From contig CM055870.1 of NCBI GenBank assembly GCA_029582165.1, positions 52,111,213-52,175,212 of the forward strand: a DNA stretch of 64,000 nt, given 5' to 3'. The notes below the pieces were generated by a model. It ran no database searches. It was not told where the DNA came from and saw nothing but the letters and a program-made list of their open reading frames with translations. A program made the translations under genes and the position numbers. This DNA is from Portulaca oleracea (taxonomy: Eukaryota; Streptophyta; Magnoliopsida; Caryophyllales; Portulacaceae). Shown piece after piece: positions 21,836 to 34,708 of the stretch; the first letter of the stretch is position 1, and every line of letters begins with the position of its first letter.

Positions 21836-22279
21836 TTGATATCTTAATAATGTCTTGGTAGCAAATGAATTGTAAAGTGTAATCGGGGGCTGAACAATGC
21901 AGCTAAACGAAGATGCAAACTCAAGTAATCTGACATGGAAATCTGATCCATCTCATTTTTCAACTCATACATATTAAAAAAAGTTTAATAGGAGTAGGTA
22001 AGATAGAATTTGTGTTACCTTAAATATGAATTAAGGAGAATTTTACTTGTTGATTCTATCTGACTAGATGAAATTAAAAATAGGACACACATTGACCATG
22101 ATTCATCCATTTCCATCATGTCATGAAATTTTTATGATACTAAACACAAGTGAGTCACAACCACTTCTAGTCAGTAGTCACTCCCAATTATTTGTTCGTT
22201 TTACCTTTATATATATCATGTACATTGACAACATTTAAAAGTTGATGAAATTAGGGAAGAAACATGTGAAATGTTAACC
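21836..22279. other. AT-rich intergenic, nothing recognised
   Basis: No open frame, RNA gene or clear repeat was seen. Confidence 0.5.
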
Positions 22280-22282
22280 TAA

Positions 22283-22417
22283 GGCACCCTTCATATGTGC
22301 GTTAATACAACTGATTGCAACGCAAATTACCGCATCTTACCGTAAATTACCATTATCTTTTTATTATTTCTACCACAATTTACCGTAACTAAACACAACA
22401 CACAACAGAACGGGACC
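22283..22417. mobile_element. Candidate 135-bp MITE
   Basis: Flanked on both sides by TAA. The ends GGCACCCTTC and (reverse-complemented) GGTCCCGTTC match at 7 of 10 positions. Inside are repeated TTACCGTAA-like words. Probably Tourist/Harbinger type, but the ends are short. Confidence 0.4.
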
Positions 22418-22670
22418 TAAGTAGACTATGGAATTCCACATACTAAACTTTAGACCCACGCAGTGCATGGACGCTTAATAAAACACATAAGTTTTAAAGT
22501 TTAAGATTGTATGAATTATCTCATCTCATGACAACACATGCTTCATGTTTTTAAATAACCATATTGATTGTTACAATTTAGAATACATATATTATCTCAA
22601 TTTTCAAACAAAACATATAAACAATAAAATTTAGGAATAATACTAATATTATGTCTTATGTAACTGTTGG

Positions 22671-23054
22671 TAGCGGTGGCAAAAAAATCGGATTCGGGTC
22701 AAATCGGGTTCGGACAATTTGGACAAAGTCCCCAAACCCAAACCCTATCTGAATTTCTAATTTTGGACATTTTTGTGATGTACGAACCGGGACCCGAATT
22801 TGTCCAAACCCAGATTTGTCCGAATATAACCAATCCCGAATTTACATTAAATTTATACATAATTCCAATATTTTGTCCGAATTCTAGTGTTCGGTCATTG
22901 TCCGAACCCGAATTTGACACAAAATTCGGACGTTCGAATTTTTTACCCCGAACCCGACCTGATTTTAGAATCGAACATAACCGAATTGTCCGAATTTAAA
23001 ATTCGAGTCGGACAAGTTCGGGTATTCGGGTCGATCAAAGTTTTTCCAACCTTA
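22671..23054. mobile_element. Non-autonomous hAT element, copy 1 (384 bp)
   Basis: Bounded by a perfect 8-bp target duplication ACTGTTGG (22663-22670 and 23055-23062). The left end TAGCGGTGGCAAAA and the right end (TAAGGTTGG... reverse-complemented) are imperfect inverted repeats. The interior is full of TCGGGTTCGG / CCGAATT words. Same family as 28353-28760. Confidence 0.83.
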
Positions 23055-23102
23055 ACTGTTGGTTTTATGGATTTTCCCAAATACTGTGCAAAGAAAAACT
23101 AA

Positions 23103-23975
23103 GGGGGTGTTTGCCGTCCGACTTTTTAGATGACTTTTTGGAGAAAATGACTTTTTGGGGGACATTTGGCTGTTTGACCATTCAAAACGCCAATTTAAAG
23201 TGTTTGGTAATTTGGCGGATTGAAATGACTTTTCACCCCAAAAAGCCATTTTGTAAAAAACTACAAAAAGTAGCTTTTTGTAAATGGCTTTTGGCTTTTT
23301 GGGATGTAAATTACCATGTTGACCACACACTTCATAAAAATTACAAAAATTGTCATCCAAATTATTTAAGGTTATTTCATTTAATTTTTCTTCCATCTTC
23401 CACCAAAATAACCATCCAAATTATTTTAATTAGTTGTTTATAATGTAGACTACCATGTTGGTATCTACGATGTACAAATAATAAATATCTTTGCAACTAA
23501 CACAAATTTGAAAAGTAAATTTGGGATAAAAATTTATAAAATATCAACATTAATTGTAAAAGTAAATTGAGACAAATATTTTAGTCTTACTCAAGAAAAT
23601 TTGGCAATCAATGAACAACTTAGTTATTAGTCTATTAATACAAATTCCAATTTTTAGTGATTATTTGTTGAACATACAAATTCGACGGAAAAAAGACTAT
23701 CAATAAAAAAGTACTAGAAATATGGAGGAAAACAAAAAAATGAATTAAAAATCAGAATGTTAAAAAAATATTGAAAATAAAGCTAAGGGTATAATTGAAA
23801 ATCAAACAAAAAAGTCATACTACAAACAACTAACTCTACCAAACACTTTTTACACAAACATCTAACACAAACAGCCAACAAAAACAACTAACAAAACAGC
23901 AAAAAATCAAACAGCTAACAAACCAGCCAACAGCCAAAAAAAGCCAATAGCCAACAGCTGATTCCCAAATACCCC
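23103..23975. mobile_element. PIF/Harbinger-like non-autonomous element (873 bp)
   Basis: Ends GGGGGTGTTTG and (reverse-complemented) GGGGTATTTGG, flanked by exact TAA trinucleotides at 23100-23102 and 23976-23978. Related to 20792-21835: both begin with the same motif, followed by GGAGAAAATG(A/G)CTTTTTGG, and both end in AACAGC/AGCCAAC-rich sequence. No transposase. Confidence 0.72.
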
Positions 23976-24127
23976 TAAAACTGAAATTAAAATAACACTT
24001 TTAAACTCTATACACAACCTTTTTTTGGTAATAAATATATTGTACATATGAAAATAATTTTATTATCTATTTATTTATTTATATGATGTGATATATGATA
24101 TGATTTTTCTTTTTAAAAGCATAACAA

Positions 24128-27100
24128 TTTTTTTTTTTTTGAAAGAAAGCCTTAAAAGGCCTAACATTGATTTGAAACTAAAACAACCACATCAGAAGCT
24201 ACCTGCTGGGCAACTTCTGAAGGGCAATGTCCAAGCCAAGACTGTGAACAACAGTTGACAACAGCAAGCCTACTCAATGTATGTGCTACCCTATTACATT
24301 CCCTGCTAACATGTAAAAACCGAACGGAAACAAATTTCTCAACTAAATAAAAGCAATCTGTAATGAACATCCCAGCTGCAGGCTCAACTCTTGGCTTCCC
24401 TTGAAGACTCATATGGACTGCCTTACAATCAGTCTCCACCTCTATGTTTCTCAGGCCCACTTCCCACGCCATTTGCAAGCCGTGTCTAACCGCTCCCGCT
24501 TCAAGAGCCTCCACCGACCATCCCTGCTCCCTGAATGTTGTGAAAGCACCGCGCACCTTTCCCGTGTGATCCCGGATGACCACTCCCCATCCTTTTCGGC
24601 CCAGTCTGTCAAGCAAAGCATCCACATTCACCTTCCACCATCCCATTGTCGGCTTCTCCCATTTCTTATCCTCCTTTGAATGTGTTGTGCTGTTTTCCTT
24701 CCTGTCCTGGGCTTGCAAATATCGGTTGTGGGTGTCTGTCGCCCTATTTGATATCATTTGAGGGTCTGTCTCTATCTTGTCAAAAACATGCCTGTTTCGC
24801 GCCTGCCACAAAGCCCAAATCATGGTGTAAAGAAACCCCGGTGTGCTAACTCCATATTCTTCAGGCGCTCTTCAGCCCATCTTCCAAAATCTTCACACTC
24901 CCTTTTCTCCGTATCAATGCAGAAGATACTAGATTTCCAAGCAAGTTTGGCCACCACACAATCAAGAAGAACATGGTTATGGGTCTCCATATCTTCCCCA
25001 TATCTTGAGCATACCGGGTCCACATCCACACCTCGTTTTACCAGATTTACCTTCGTAGGCAACACATCCTTCCACGCTCTCCAAGTGCAGTGCTTAACCC
25101 TCGGCAGGGCCTCCATGTGCCAAAAGAGCTTACCAACTCCCTCGCCTGCTCAGGACCTCGATCCGCCACCTCCTCCTTTTCTACTTATCAGCTCCATGGC
25201 TATTCTGTAAGCCGACTTTACCGTGAAGACCCCAATGTGCGTTGGTTTCCAGATTACTTTGTCATTCATCAGACCTCTGCTAAGTGGGATTGATTTAATC
25301 TCACGTTGCACCTGTTCCAGAAAACATAGGCTTAACATGTCATCCCTCCACTCGCCTTCCTCGTGGTTAATGAGCTCATTCACACAAGCATTTGCTTCCA
25401 AAAACCTTGATTCTGTTCTTATGTTCCCTCCCTGTGTTCTAGGTAACCATCTATCTCCCCAAATTTGGACCTTTCTCCCGTCTCCTATACACCAACCTGC
25501 ACCTTGCTCCACCACCTCCCTAGCACCCAGAATGCTCCTCCAAGCGTGGCTCGGCTGATGGCCCAACCCTGCTTTCCAAATGTCCGTTCCGACAAAATAT
25601 CTGGCTTTTAGAACACGAGCTGCCAGCGAGTCTGTATGTTGGGTTAGCCGCCAAAATTGTTTAGCCAAAAGAGCTTTATTGAAAGCATGAAGGCTTCAAA
25701 ATTCCATTCCTCCTTTCCCTTTTGCTTCACACATCCTATCCCACGCTAGCCAGTTGATTCCTCCCCCCTCCTTGTTCTTCCCCCACAGAATCGTCGACAG
25801 TAGCCTTCCATTTCTTTGCACACTGACATGGGCAATTCAAAACATTGCATTGCATATGTAGGGATGGCTTGGGCCACTGATTTGATGAGAATCTCCTTAC
25901 CCGCTTTTGATAGGTGTTGCTCTTTCCAGCCCTTCAACTTCTTCCAGACCCGATCTTTAATAGCGTGGAAAACCACTTTTTTTGACCTTCCGATAAAAGT
26001 GGAAGACCAAGGTATCGTTCATGAGATTCCACCGCCTTAAAACCCAGTCTCACTTGGAGTATTTGCTTCATGTGTTCGCTCACATTTCGGTCGTATGAAG
26101 CCTCAGATTTCTCTATGTTGATCATCTGTCCAGAAGCTCGCTCGTAGATTCGCAACATCTCAAGCACTTTTATCGCCTCATCCTCATTTGCCCGGCAAAA
26201 AGTAGGCTATCGTCGGCAAAAAAGAGGTGCGAAACCGTGGGGGCAGTCCTTGCGATTTTGATCCCATGAATGTTCTTCCTTTCTTCCCTATCTCGTATGA
26301 GTGCAGACAAGCCTTCTGCACATATCAAGAATAGATAGGGTGAAAGCGAGTCCCCTCAGCGGAGTCCCCGTTGCGGGGCTATCACCTCTGAAGGCTTCCC
26401 ATTGATAAGCACCCGGTAGCTCACTGTCGAGATACATCGCGTTATTAAGTGGAATACAACTTGCATCAAAACCCAAAGCTTGCATCATCTTTTCTACAAA
26501 AACCCACTCCACACGGTCGTATGCTTAACTCATATCAAGCTTTAAAGCCATGTAACCTTTTTCACATTTTTTGGTCTTTTACGGAGGTAAGGGAAATGCT
26601 CAAAAGCTACTAGGACATTATCAGTAATCATTCTACCAGGGACGAAGACACTTTGAGACTCATGGATAACATAGGGAAGGATAACTTTTAGTCTATTTGC
26701 AATGGTTTTCGCTATCAATATTGCATAAACTAATAGGTTTAAAGTCCTTGGTTGAAGTTGGGGTCTTGATTTTTGGAATAAGGGCTATAAAAGTATGGTT
26801 CACTGACTCCGGTGAGCATCCATCATTCAAAACACTTAGAACAAAAGCAATAACATCCTTATCAATTAAATGCCAAAATTTTTGGAAGAAGGATGCTGAC
26901 ATACCATCTGGCCCGGGGGCCTTTGTGGGGTGCATTTGGTGAAGGGCATAAACAATTTCCTCTCCTGTGTATGGTCTCCGCTGTTTTGAGTTCATCTCCT
27001 CTGTTACCATGGGCTTGACTGAACTGATGACCGGGTTTGTGTCCAGCACCTCTTGGGTTGAAAAGATATGATTGAAGTAGCTCACCAAAACTTCCTCCAC

Positions 27101-27758
27101 CTCACTTTCTTTCTCCTTCCAAACCCCCCTTTCATCCTTAATGCATGTGATTCTATTTTTCCGCTGCCTCTGACTCGCCTTCTCATGGAAAAAACTGGTA
27201 TTTTTGTCACCATCCCTCAACCAGTTTTGCCTGCTCCGTAGGGCCCAGTACCCCTCATCAACATCCTCTAGGTGCTCCATTTCACTCACCAAGTTCCTCA
27301 GCTCAGCCATATTTTCATATGTGGGCTCCCGTTGGTGGGCCGTCTTTCAAGGCCCAAATATTCTCCCTAATGTGTCTCATGTCCTGCCCCAACTTTTCCT
27401 TTGCTCTCCTACAGCAACTCTCCAGCCTAGGCCCAATATGCATGGCCTGCCCTTCCTCCCATGCATCTTTGAGGACCTTTTCACAGTTTTCGTCCTTTAA
27501 CCATGTCTTCTCAAATCTACATGGCCTAGCTTTCTTACTATTTATCCGTGATCTTTTTTTGTGCGGTAAGCTGTGGATGAGAATTGGGAGATGGTCAGAC
27601 CTTCGCTTGTAAAGGTGAGTGACGTAATTCCAAGAGTAGAGCGTTTGCCATGCTTGGTTTCCTACAAAACGGTAGAGGCGCTCCTGAACATTCTCGGCAT
27701 CCACCCTCCCATTACTCCACGTGTAGGGGTGGCCCTCAAACCCCAAGTCATTTAAACC
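24128..27758 (-). mobile_element. 5'-truncated L1-type LINE
   Basis: A 3.6-kb non-LTR retrotransposon on the - strand, ending in a 13-A tail (T run at 24128-24140 on the + strand). It is truncated inside the endonuclease domain, as usual for incomplete reverse transcription. A possible short target duplication, ACAATTTTT, occurs at 24125-24133 and 27759-27767, but it overlaps the tail and is uncertain. Confidence 0.88.
24161..27746 (-). pseudogene. LINE ORF2 remains: endonuclease end, reverse transcriptase, zinc region, RNase H
   Basis: Read on the - strand. The end of the AP-like endonuclease (27746-27315) shows F-E-G-H-P-Y-T-W-S-N-G and R-S-D-H-L-P-I. The reverse transcriptase begins about 27310 with A-P-G-P-D-G-M and F-I-A-L-I-P-K, then R-G-D-S-(L)-S-P-Y near 26350 and the catalytic F-A-D-D at about 26212-26223. 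The connection and zf-RVT region follow (26167-24820, with C-T-W-R-A-W-K and a Cys/His cluster). A plant-type RNase H closes it (24823-24161: Asp in V-N-V-D-A, Glu in E-A-L-E-A-G, Asp in E-T-D-C-K-A, and N-R-V-A-H). It would copy element RNA into DNA at a nicked target. Several frameshifts and stops separate the pieces, so this copy is not functional. Confidence 0.87.
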
Positions 27759-27767
27759 ACAATTTTT

Positions 27768-28344
27768 CTTATTAATAAGTTATGCAGGAGGAATGTAAAT
27801 GGTTATTTTATTTTTATCTATACTTTTGTATTTTTGTAAGTCGCTAGTTAATATCATCTATTTAAGTCTTGTTAGTAGTAACTTACATTGTTAATTACTA
27901 TATATATATAATGATATTTTTAGAAAAAAAAGTAAACATTAATAATTGTAATCTTTCAAATATACTCTCATTAAACTCACAAATTCCAACCTCACCCTTT
28001 ATGCCCATAAATATATATGATATATGATGTACAAATTATAACACCATGATACGTGAAGATGTTAATATCTAAACAATAGATGAAATTTGGGTTTAAATAT
28101 GTGGATACTCAATCAAGGGGTGAATTAGGACGGAAATTATAAATGGACGGTGAAAATATTTGTTTTTATGTGGGCTTCTTTTTATAGAAATGTTGACAAA
28201 AGTCGCCATATATACGTGTTCAAAGGAGAATGAAGTTGGAGCTCCGAATATTTCCCTTTGACCACGTATAACTTGACTTTTGTCGACATTTTTTCCCTGC
28301 TAACCAATTGAAATTTAAGAGTGGAATTCGATTTTAATAGTTTG
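27768..28344. other. AT-rich intergenic, nothing recognised
   Basis: Includes a short (TA)n run at about 27900. No gene or repeat recognised. Confidence 0.5.
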
Positions 28345-28352
28345 GAATGAAA

Positions 28353-28760
28353 TAGCGGTGGCAAAATATCGGGTTCGGTCAAACCTGGTTCGGACAAGTC
28401 GGACAAAATTCTCAAACCCTGTTCCAATTTCAAATTCGGACATTTTGTGGTGTCCGAACCCGAACCTGAATTATGTGAATTTGTCCAAACTCGAATTTGT
28501 CTGAATATAACCAAACCCGAATTTACACTAAATTTATACATAATTTCAAGATTTTGTCCGAATTTCAGTGTTTAAACACTGTCCGAATGCGTCTAAACCC
28601 GAAATAGATAAAATTCAGACGTCTGTTTTTTTACTACTAACCCGAATCCGACCCGATTTTAGAATCGGACATGACCGAATTGTCCGAATTTAGAATTCAA
28701 ACAAAAATTTAATGACCAAACCCGATTTAATTCGGGTCAGATGAACTTTTGCCAGCACTA
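28353..28760. mobile_element. Non-autonomous hAT element, copy 2 (408 bp)
   Basis: Perfect 8-bp target duplication GAATGAAA (28345-28352 and 28761-28768). Ends TAGCGGTGGCAAAA and (reverse-complemented) TAGTGCTGGCAAAA. Interior of TCGGACAA / CCGAATTT words like the copy at 22671-23054. No coding capacity. Confidence 0.87.
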
Positions 28761-28768
28761 GAATGAAA

Positions 28769-29489
28769 TATGATAGGATAGATTTAAAAAAATGAAATAT
28801 GAATTTCGAGCTCGCAATTCTTTCATTAATAAGATATACCATAAATTTTTTTTCGAATTTCTGTTGTCATTAAAACAGTTAATTAAATTTAAAGAAAAAT
28901 TCAACTTCAACAATTTGGATCAAAATTTTATTATGATAGGATACATTAAAAACAACTTTCATTGAATGTTGGTCTCTATTTTTCTTTATTTGATAAACAA
29001 TATAACATGTACCATCACATTTCAGAAAAAGATTATGCCCTTTAAGGTATTTGACATCTCTTCAATAAATGTTACCAATTTAACGCTTCTTCAAAATAAT
29101 TATTGGCCAATAACACATTCAACTTGATAAGCAAAAGATCAAATACTAGTCAATAAGATAAATGAAACAAAGAAATTTTGAAAGTTAGTTAAAAATATAC
29201 TAATCAGAACAATGGAAAAATACAAACCATCTAACCTTAGACTTTCACCCTTCCATTTCCCTCTTTCTAGTCTCTAGGCTAACAAAACTATAGGCTACGA
29301 TATCTTAAGCTAAACTTTTTAATGAAAATTCTTACTCGATTGTTTCTTATAATTGAGCACTAGGAAATCATAGACAAGAGAAACTTTATGTCAACATCTA
29401 TAATTACCAATCTTGTAGTTCTGATGACCATACGCTTGATGATCATGACTTGTGGTTCTATTGCATAAAATGCTTTCGACTTAATTCAC
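28769..29489. other. AT-rich sequence left of the tRNA array
   Basis: Unique-looking AT-rich DNA. Homology with the repeat unit begins at about 29490 (AATAATCTCTTCAAGATCC), which marks the left edge of the array. Confidence 0.55.
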
Positions 29490-29721
29490 TATCTTAAATA
29501 ATCTCTTCAAGATCCACTGATGTTGCTTTATCTCTGACATTGTAGTTCTCTAATAAAACCCAATGTTTGTCCAAGTGTTAGGAGTTCAAATTCAATCTCA
29601 TACCAGTTGATATAAATTAATGTTTGAGAAATTTATACTAAGACCTTAAATATTAGTTACTTGCTTCAGGTTTTAGATCATGAGCCTTGATTAATTTTCA
29701 ATGAATGTAATTAACAAATTA

Positions 29722-29792
29722 GCACCAGTGGTCTAGTGGTAGAATAGTACTCTGCCACGGTACAAACCCGGGTTTGATTCCTGGTTGGTGCA
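29722..29792 (+). tRNA. tRNA-Gly(GCC), unit 1, B box damaged
   Basis: 71 bases, anticodon GCC. The T loop reads TTTGATT instead of TTCGATT, which damages the B box and the invariant C56. The acceptor stem still pairs. Confidence 0.75.
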
Positions 29793-29874
29793 AGTATTTT
29801 TTCTAACACAAAGGATGTTCACTTTCATTTACTTATTTTGTATGGGATAATTTTGTGAGACAATTAAACAATAA

Positions 29875-29946
29875 GGATCCATGGCGCAATCGTAGCGCAT
29901 CTGACTCTAGAACAGAAGGTTGCGTGTTCGATTCATGTTAGGTTCA
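29875..29946 (+). tRNA. tRNA-Trp body with CUA anticodon, unit 1
   Basis: 72 bases. The anticodon position reads CTA, not CCA. The D loop (AATCGTAG) has lost a G of the GG pair, the anticodon stem has an A-A clash next to the loop, and the acceptor stem has a C-A mismatch. Probably not functional. Confidence 0.72.
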
Positions 29947-30938
29947 ATATCCCTATCGAAAATGGATCAAGCATTTTAGTTTTTCCTCCTTCATGTTTCG
30001 TTCTCACGTTTTCTTGTTTGTGGATTGGTCTACCACACATTGAAAACAAAACCTGAACACCTGCTAATATGAGGCTACCTTTTTAGCATGCACATGCTTA
30101 TTAAAAAAAGATTTCAAGCGCAGCTTTGTTCCTCATGGTTAAGAACTAAATATGAAAACCCCGCTATTTGCTTACTGCTATATTAAACTTGGTGAGATGG
30201 TTACTAATGTGTACATTTAATGATTTCAACAATTAGAATGAAAATGAATTTTTCAAAGATAAATCTACATACAACCAGTCATACAAGTGTATATAATGTT
30301 ACACTACAATGCCACATATCACAAAGGACTACATTGTTATAAAGCTCACTGCACACCATGATGCGTTCAATCAAATACCATAAAATCCATTATAACACGC
30401 TCACATCCCAAAGCCAACTCAATTATATACACAAGGTCTGCTTCTCACTTGTTCATAATAGCTAAGCTTCTAGTATAACTTTAATCTACAAATACCAACT
30501 TTTCTCTCTGCCTCCCCCAACCCTTGACACTCCACATTCAAAGTCATCGAGATCTTCGACCAAGCCAGCGTCCATAAATAGGTTTAGAGCTTAGGACCCA
30601 ACTGGATGATTGGTTGCCTCTGAAATTATGCGCATGATCTCATCCATGTTTTGCATAGGCTGCTCAAACTCCTGATATCCATCGTCCATCATGTCCACTT
30701 GATCTTATCCTCAAATAATCTCTTCAAGATCCACTGATGTTGCTTTATCTCTGACATTGTAGTTCTCTAATAGAACCCAATGTTTGTCCAAGTGTTAGGA
30801 GTTCAAATTAAATCTCACATCAGTTGACATAAATTAATGTTTGAGAAATTTATACTAGGAACTTTTATATTAGTTACTTGCTTCAGGTTTTAGATCATCA
30901 GCCTTGGTTAGTTTTCAATGAATGTAATTAACCAATTA

Positions 30939-31009
30939 GCACCAGTGGTCTAGTGGTAGAATAGTACCCTGCCACGGTACAGACCCGGGATTGATTCTCG
31001 GCTGGTGCA
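30939..31009 (+). tRNA. tRNA-Gly(GCC), unit 2, T loop altered
   Basis: The acceptor, D and anticodon arms match the consensus. The T loop reads ATTGATT, so the B box is damaged. Terminator T run follows. Confidence 0.8.
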
Positions 31010-31088
31010 AGTCTTTTTTTTTTTCTAGATGTTCACTTTCATTTACTTATTTTGTACTGGATAATTTTGTGAGATAATTAAACAAAAA

Positions 31089-31160
31089 GGATCCATGGCG
31101 CAATGGTAGCGCGTCTGACTCCAGATCAGAAGGTTGCGTGTTCGATTCACCTTGGGTTCA
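31089..31160 (+). tRNA. tRNA-Trp(CCA), unit 2
   Basis: 72 bases, CCA anticodon. One T-stem mismatch (CACCT in place of CACGT); otherwise consensus. Confidence 0.9.
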
Positions 31161-32137
31161 ATATCCCTATCGAAAATGGATCAAGCATTTTAGTTTTTCC
31201 TCCTCCATGTTTCATTCTCACGTTTTCTTGTTTGTGGATTGGTCTACCACACATTGAAAACAAAACCAGAACACCTGCTATTATGAGGCTACCTTTTTTT
31301 GCATGCACATGCTTATCAAAAAAAGATGTCAAGCGCAGCTTTGTTACTCATGGTTAAGAACTAAATATGAAAACCCTCATATTCGCTTACTGTCATATTG
31401 AACTTGGTGAGATGATTACAAACATGTACATTTAATGATTTCAACAATTAGAATGAAAATGAAATTTTCAAAGATGAATCTACATACAAGTAGTCATACA
31501 AGTGTATATAATGTTACCTACAATGCCACATATCATAAAGGAATACATAGTTATAAAGCTGACTGCACACCATGATGCGTTCATTCAAATACCATAAAAT
31601 CCATTATAACACGCTCACATCCCAAAGTCAACTCAATTACATATACAAGGTCTGCTCTCACTTGTTCATAATAGCTAAGCTTCTAGTATAACCTTAATCT
31701 ACAAATACTAACTTTTCTCTCTGCCTCCCCCAGCCCTTGACACTCCACATTCAAAGTCATCGAGATCTTCGACCAAGCCAGCGTCCATAAATAGGTTTAG
31801 AGCTTAGAACCCAACTAGATGATTGGTTGCCTCTGAAATTATGCGCATGATCTCATCCATGTTTTGCATAGTCTGCTCAAACCCCTGATATCCATCGTTC
31901 ATCATGTCCACTTGATCTTATCCTTAAATGATCTCTTCAAGATCCAATGATGTTGCTTTATCTCTTGTATTGTAGTTCTCTAATAAAACCCAATGTTTGT
32001 TCAAGTGTTAGGAGTTCAAATTCAATCTCACATTAATGTTTGAGAAATTTATACTAGGACCTTTTATATTAGTTACTTGTTTCGGGTTTTAGATCATCAG
32101 CCTTAGTTAGTTTTCAATGAATGTAATTAACCAATTA

Positions 32138-32208
32138 GCACTAGTGGTCTAGTGGTAGAATAGTACCCTGCTATTGTACAGACCCGTGATCGATTCTCGG
32201 TTGGTGCA
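32138..32208 (+). tRNA. Gly-type tRNA with GCU anticodon, unit 3
   Basis: Gly tRNA body, but the anticodon loop reads CTGCTAT, giving GCU (serine-type). The closing pair of the anticodon stem is lost and the T loop is ATCGATT. Probably a decaying copy. Confidence 0.7.
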
Positions 32209-32290
32209 ATTATTTTTTCTAACACAAAGGATGTTCACTTTCATTTACTTATTTTGTACGGGATAATTTTGTGAGACAATTAAACAATAA

Positions 32291-32362
32291 GGATCCATGG
32301 CGCAATGGTAGCGCGTCTGACTCCAGATCAGAAGGTTGAGTGTTCGATTCACGTTGGGTTCA
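32291..32362 (+). tRNA. tRNA-Trp(CCA), unit 3
   Basis: CCA anticodon. One T-stem mismatch (GAGTG in place of GCGTG). Confidence 0.88.
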
Positions 32363-33352
32363 ATATCCCTATCGAAAACGGATCAAGCATTTTAGTTTTT
32401 CCTCCTTCATGTTTCGTTCTCACGTTTTCTTTTTTGTGGATTGGTCTACAACACATTGAAAACAAAACCAGAACAACTGCTAATATGAGGCTATGTTTTT
32501 AGCATGCACATGCTTATCAAAAAAAGATTTCAAGCGCAGCTTTGTTACTCATGGTTAAGAACTAAATATGAAAACCCCGCTATTCGCTTACTGCCATATT
32601 GAACTTGGTGAGATGATTACTCACATGTACATTTAATGATTTCAACAATTAGAATGAAAATGAAATTTTCAAAGATGAATCTACATACAAGTAGTCATAC
32701 AAGTGTATATAATGTTACACTACAATGCCACATATCACAAAGGAATACATTGTAATAAAGCTCACTGCACACCATGATGTGTTCATTCAAATACCATAAA
32801 ATCCATTATAACACGCTCACATCCCAAAGCCAACTCAATTACATACACAAGGTCTGCTTCTCACTTGTTCATAATAGCTAAGCTTCTAGCATAACCTTAA
32901 TCTACAAATACAAACTTTTCTCTCTGCCTCCCCCAACCCTTCACACTCCACATTCAAAGTCGTCGAGATCTTCGACCAAGCCATCGTCCATAAATAGGTT
33001 TAGATTCTAGGTTCCAGCTGTAGGATTGGTTGCTTCTGAAATTATGCGCAAGATCTCATCCATGTTTTGCATAGGGTGCTCAAACTCCTGATATCCATCG
33101 TTCATCATGTCCACTTGATCTTATCCTTAAATGATCTCTTCAAGATCCACTGATGTTGTTTCATCTCTGGCATTGTAGTTCTCTAATAAAACCCAATGTT
33201 TGTCCAAGTGTGAGGAGTTCAAATTCAATCTCATATCAGTTGACATAAATTATTGTTTGAAATTTCTACTAGGACCTTTAATACTAGTTACTTGCGTAAG
33301 GTTTTAGATCATGAGCCTTGGTTAGGTTTCAATGAATGTAATTAACAAATTA

Positions 33353-33423
33353 GCACTAGTGGTCTAGTGGTGGAAAAGTACCCTGCCACGGTATAGACCC
33401 GGGTTCGATTCTCGGCTGGTGCA
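33353..33423 (+). tRNA. tRNA-Gly(GCC), unit 4
   Basis: Intact TTCGATT T loop and GCC anticodon. The anticodon stem has a G-U outer pair (GTACC/GGTAT) and the acceptor has one G-U pair. Likely foldable. Confidence 0.9.
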
Positions 33424-33505
33424 CGTATTTTTTCTAACACAAAGGATGTTCACTTTCATTTACTTATTTTGTACGGGATAATTTTGTGAGACAATTAAAC
33501 AATAA

Positions 33506-33577
33506 GGATGCATGGCGCAATGGTAGAGCGTCTTACTCCAGATCAGAAGGTTGCGTGCTCGATTCAATTTGGGTTCA
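33506..33577 (+). tRNA. tRNA-Trp(CCA), unit 4, degenerate
   Basis: CCA anticodon is kept but there are changes in the acceptor (GGATGCA), D stem (AGAGCG), anticodon stem (TCTTA) and T arm (CTCGATT). Probably not functional. Confidence 0.75.
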
Positions 33578-34555
33578 ATATCTCTATAGAAAATGGATAA
33601 AAGAATTTTAGTTTTTCCCCCTTCATGTTTCGTTCTCACGTTTTCTTGTTTGTGGATTGGTCTACCACCCATTGAAAACAAAACCAGAACACCTGCTAAT
33701 ATGAGGCTACCTTTTTAGCATGCACATGCTTATCAAAAAAGATTTCAAGCGCAACTTTGTTACTCATGGTTAAGAATTAAATATGAAAACCCCGCTTTTC
33801 GCTTACTGCCGTATTGAACTTGGTGAGATGATTACTAACGTGTACATTTAATGATTTCAACAATTAGATTGAAAATAAAGTTTTTAACAATGAATCTACA
33901 TACAAGTAGTCATACAAGTGTATATAATGTTACACTACAATGCCACATATCACAAAGGAATACATTGTTATAAAGCTCACTGCACACCATGATGCATTCA
34001 TACAAATACCATAAAATCCATTATAACACGCTCACATCCCAAAGCCAACTCAATTACATACACAAGGTCTGCTTCTCACTTGTTTATAATAGCTAAGTTT
34101 CTAGTATAACCTTAATCTACAAATACCAACTTTTCTCTCTGCCTCCCCCAACCCTTCACACTCCACATTCAAAGTCATCGAGATCTTCAACCAAGCCATC
34201 GTCCATAAATAGGTTTAGAGCTTAGGACCCAACTGGTGGATTGGTTGCCTCTGAAATTATGCGCATGATCTCATCCATGTTTTGCATAGGCTGCTCAAAC
34301 TCCTGATATCCATCGTCCATCATGTCCACTTGATCTTATCCTTAAATAATCTCTTTAAGATCCACTGATGTAGCTTTATCTCTGGCATTGTAGTTCTCTA
34401 ATAAAACCCAATGTTTGTCCAAGTGTTAGGAGTTCAAATTCAATTTCACATTAATGTTTGAGAAATTTATACTAGGACCTTTTATATTAGTTACTTGTTT
34501 CGTGTTTTAGATCATCAGCCCTTGTTAGTTTTCAATGAATGTAATTAACCAATTA

Positions 34556-34626
34556 GCACCAGTGGTCTAGTTGTAGAATAGTATCCTGCCACGGTACAGA
34601 CCTGTGATCAATTCTCGGTTGGTGCA
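34556..34626 (+). tRNA. tRNA-Gly(GCC), unit 5, T arm altered
   Basis: GCC anticodon with a G-U pair in its stem. The T loop reads ATCAATT and the D loop has lost a G (TTGTAG). Confidence 0.75.
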
Positions 34627-34708
34627 ATTATTTTTTCTAACACAAAGGATGTTCACCTTCATTTACTTTTTTTGTACAGGATAATTTTGTAAGACAATTA
34701 AACAATAA

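Noticed and set aside
24401..27755. Several + strand frames across the LINE
   Set aside because: All are shadows of the - strand ORF2 pieces, which carry clear reverse transcriptase and RNase H motifs.
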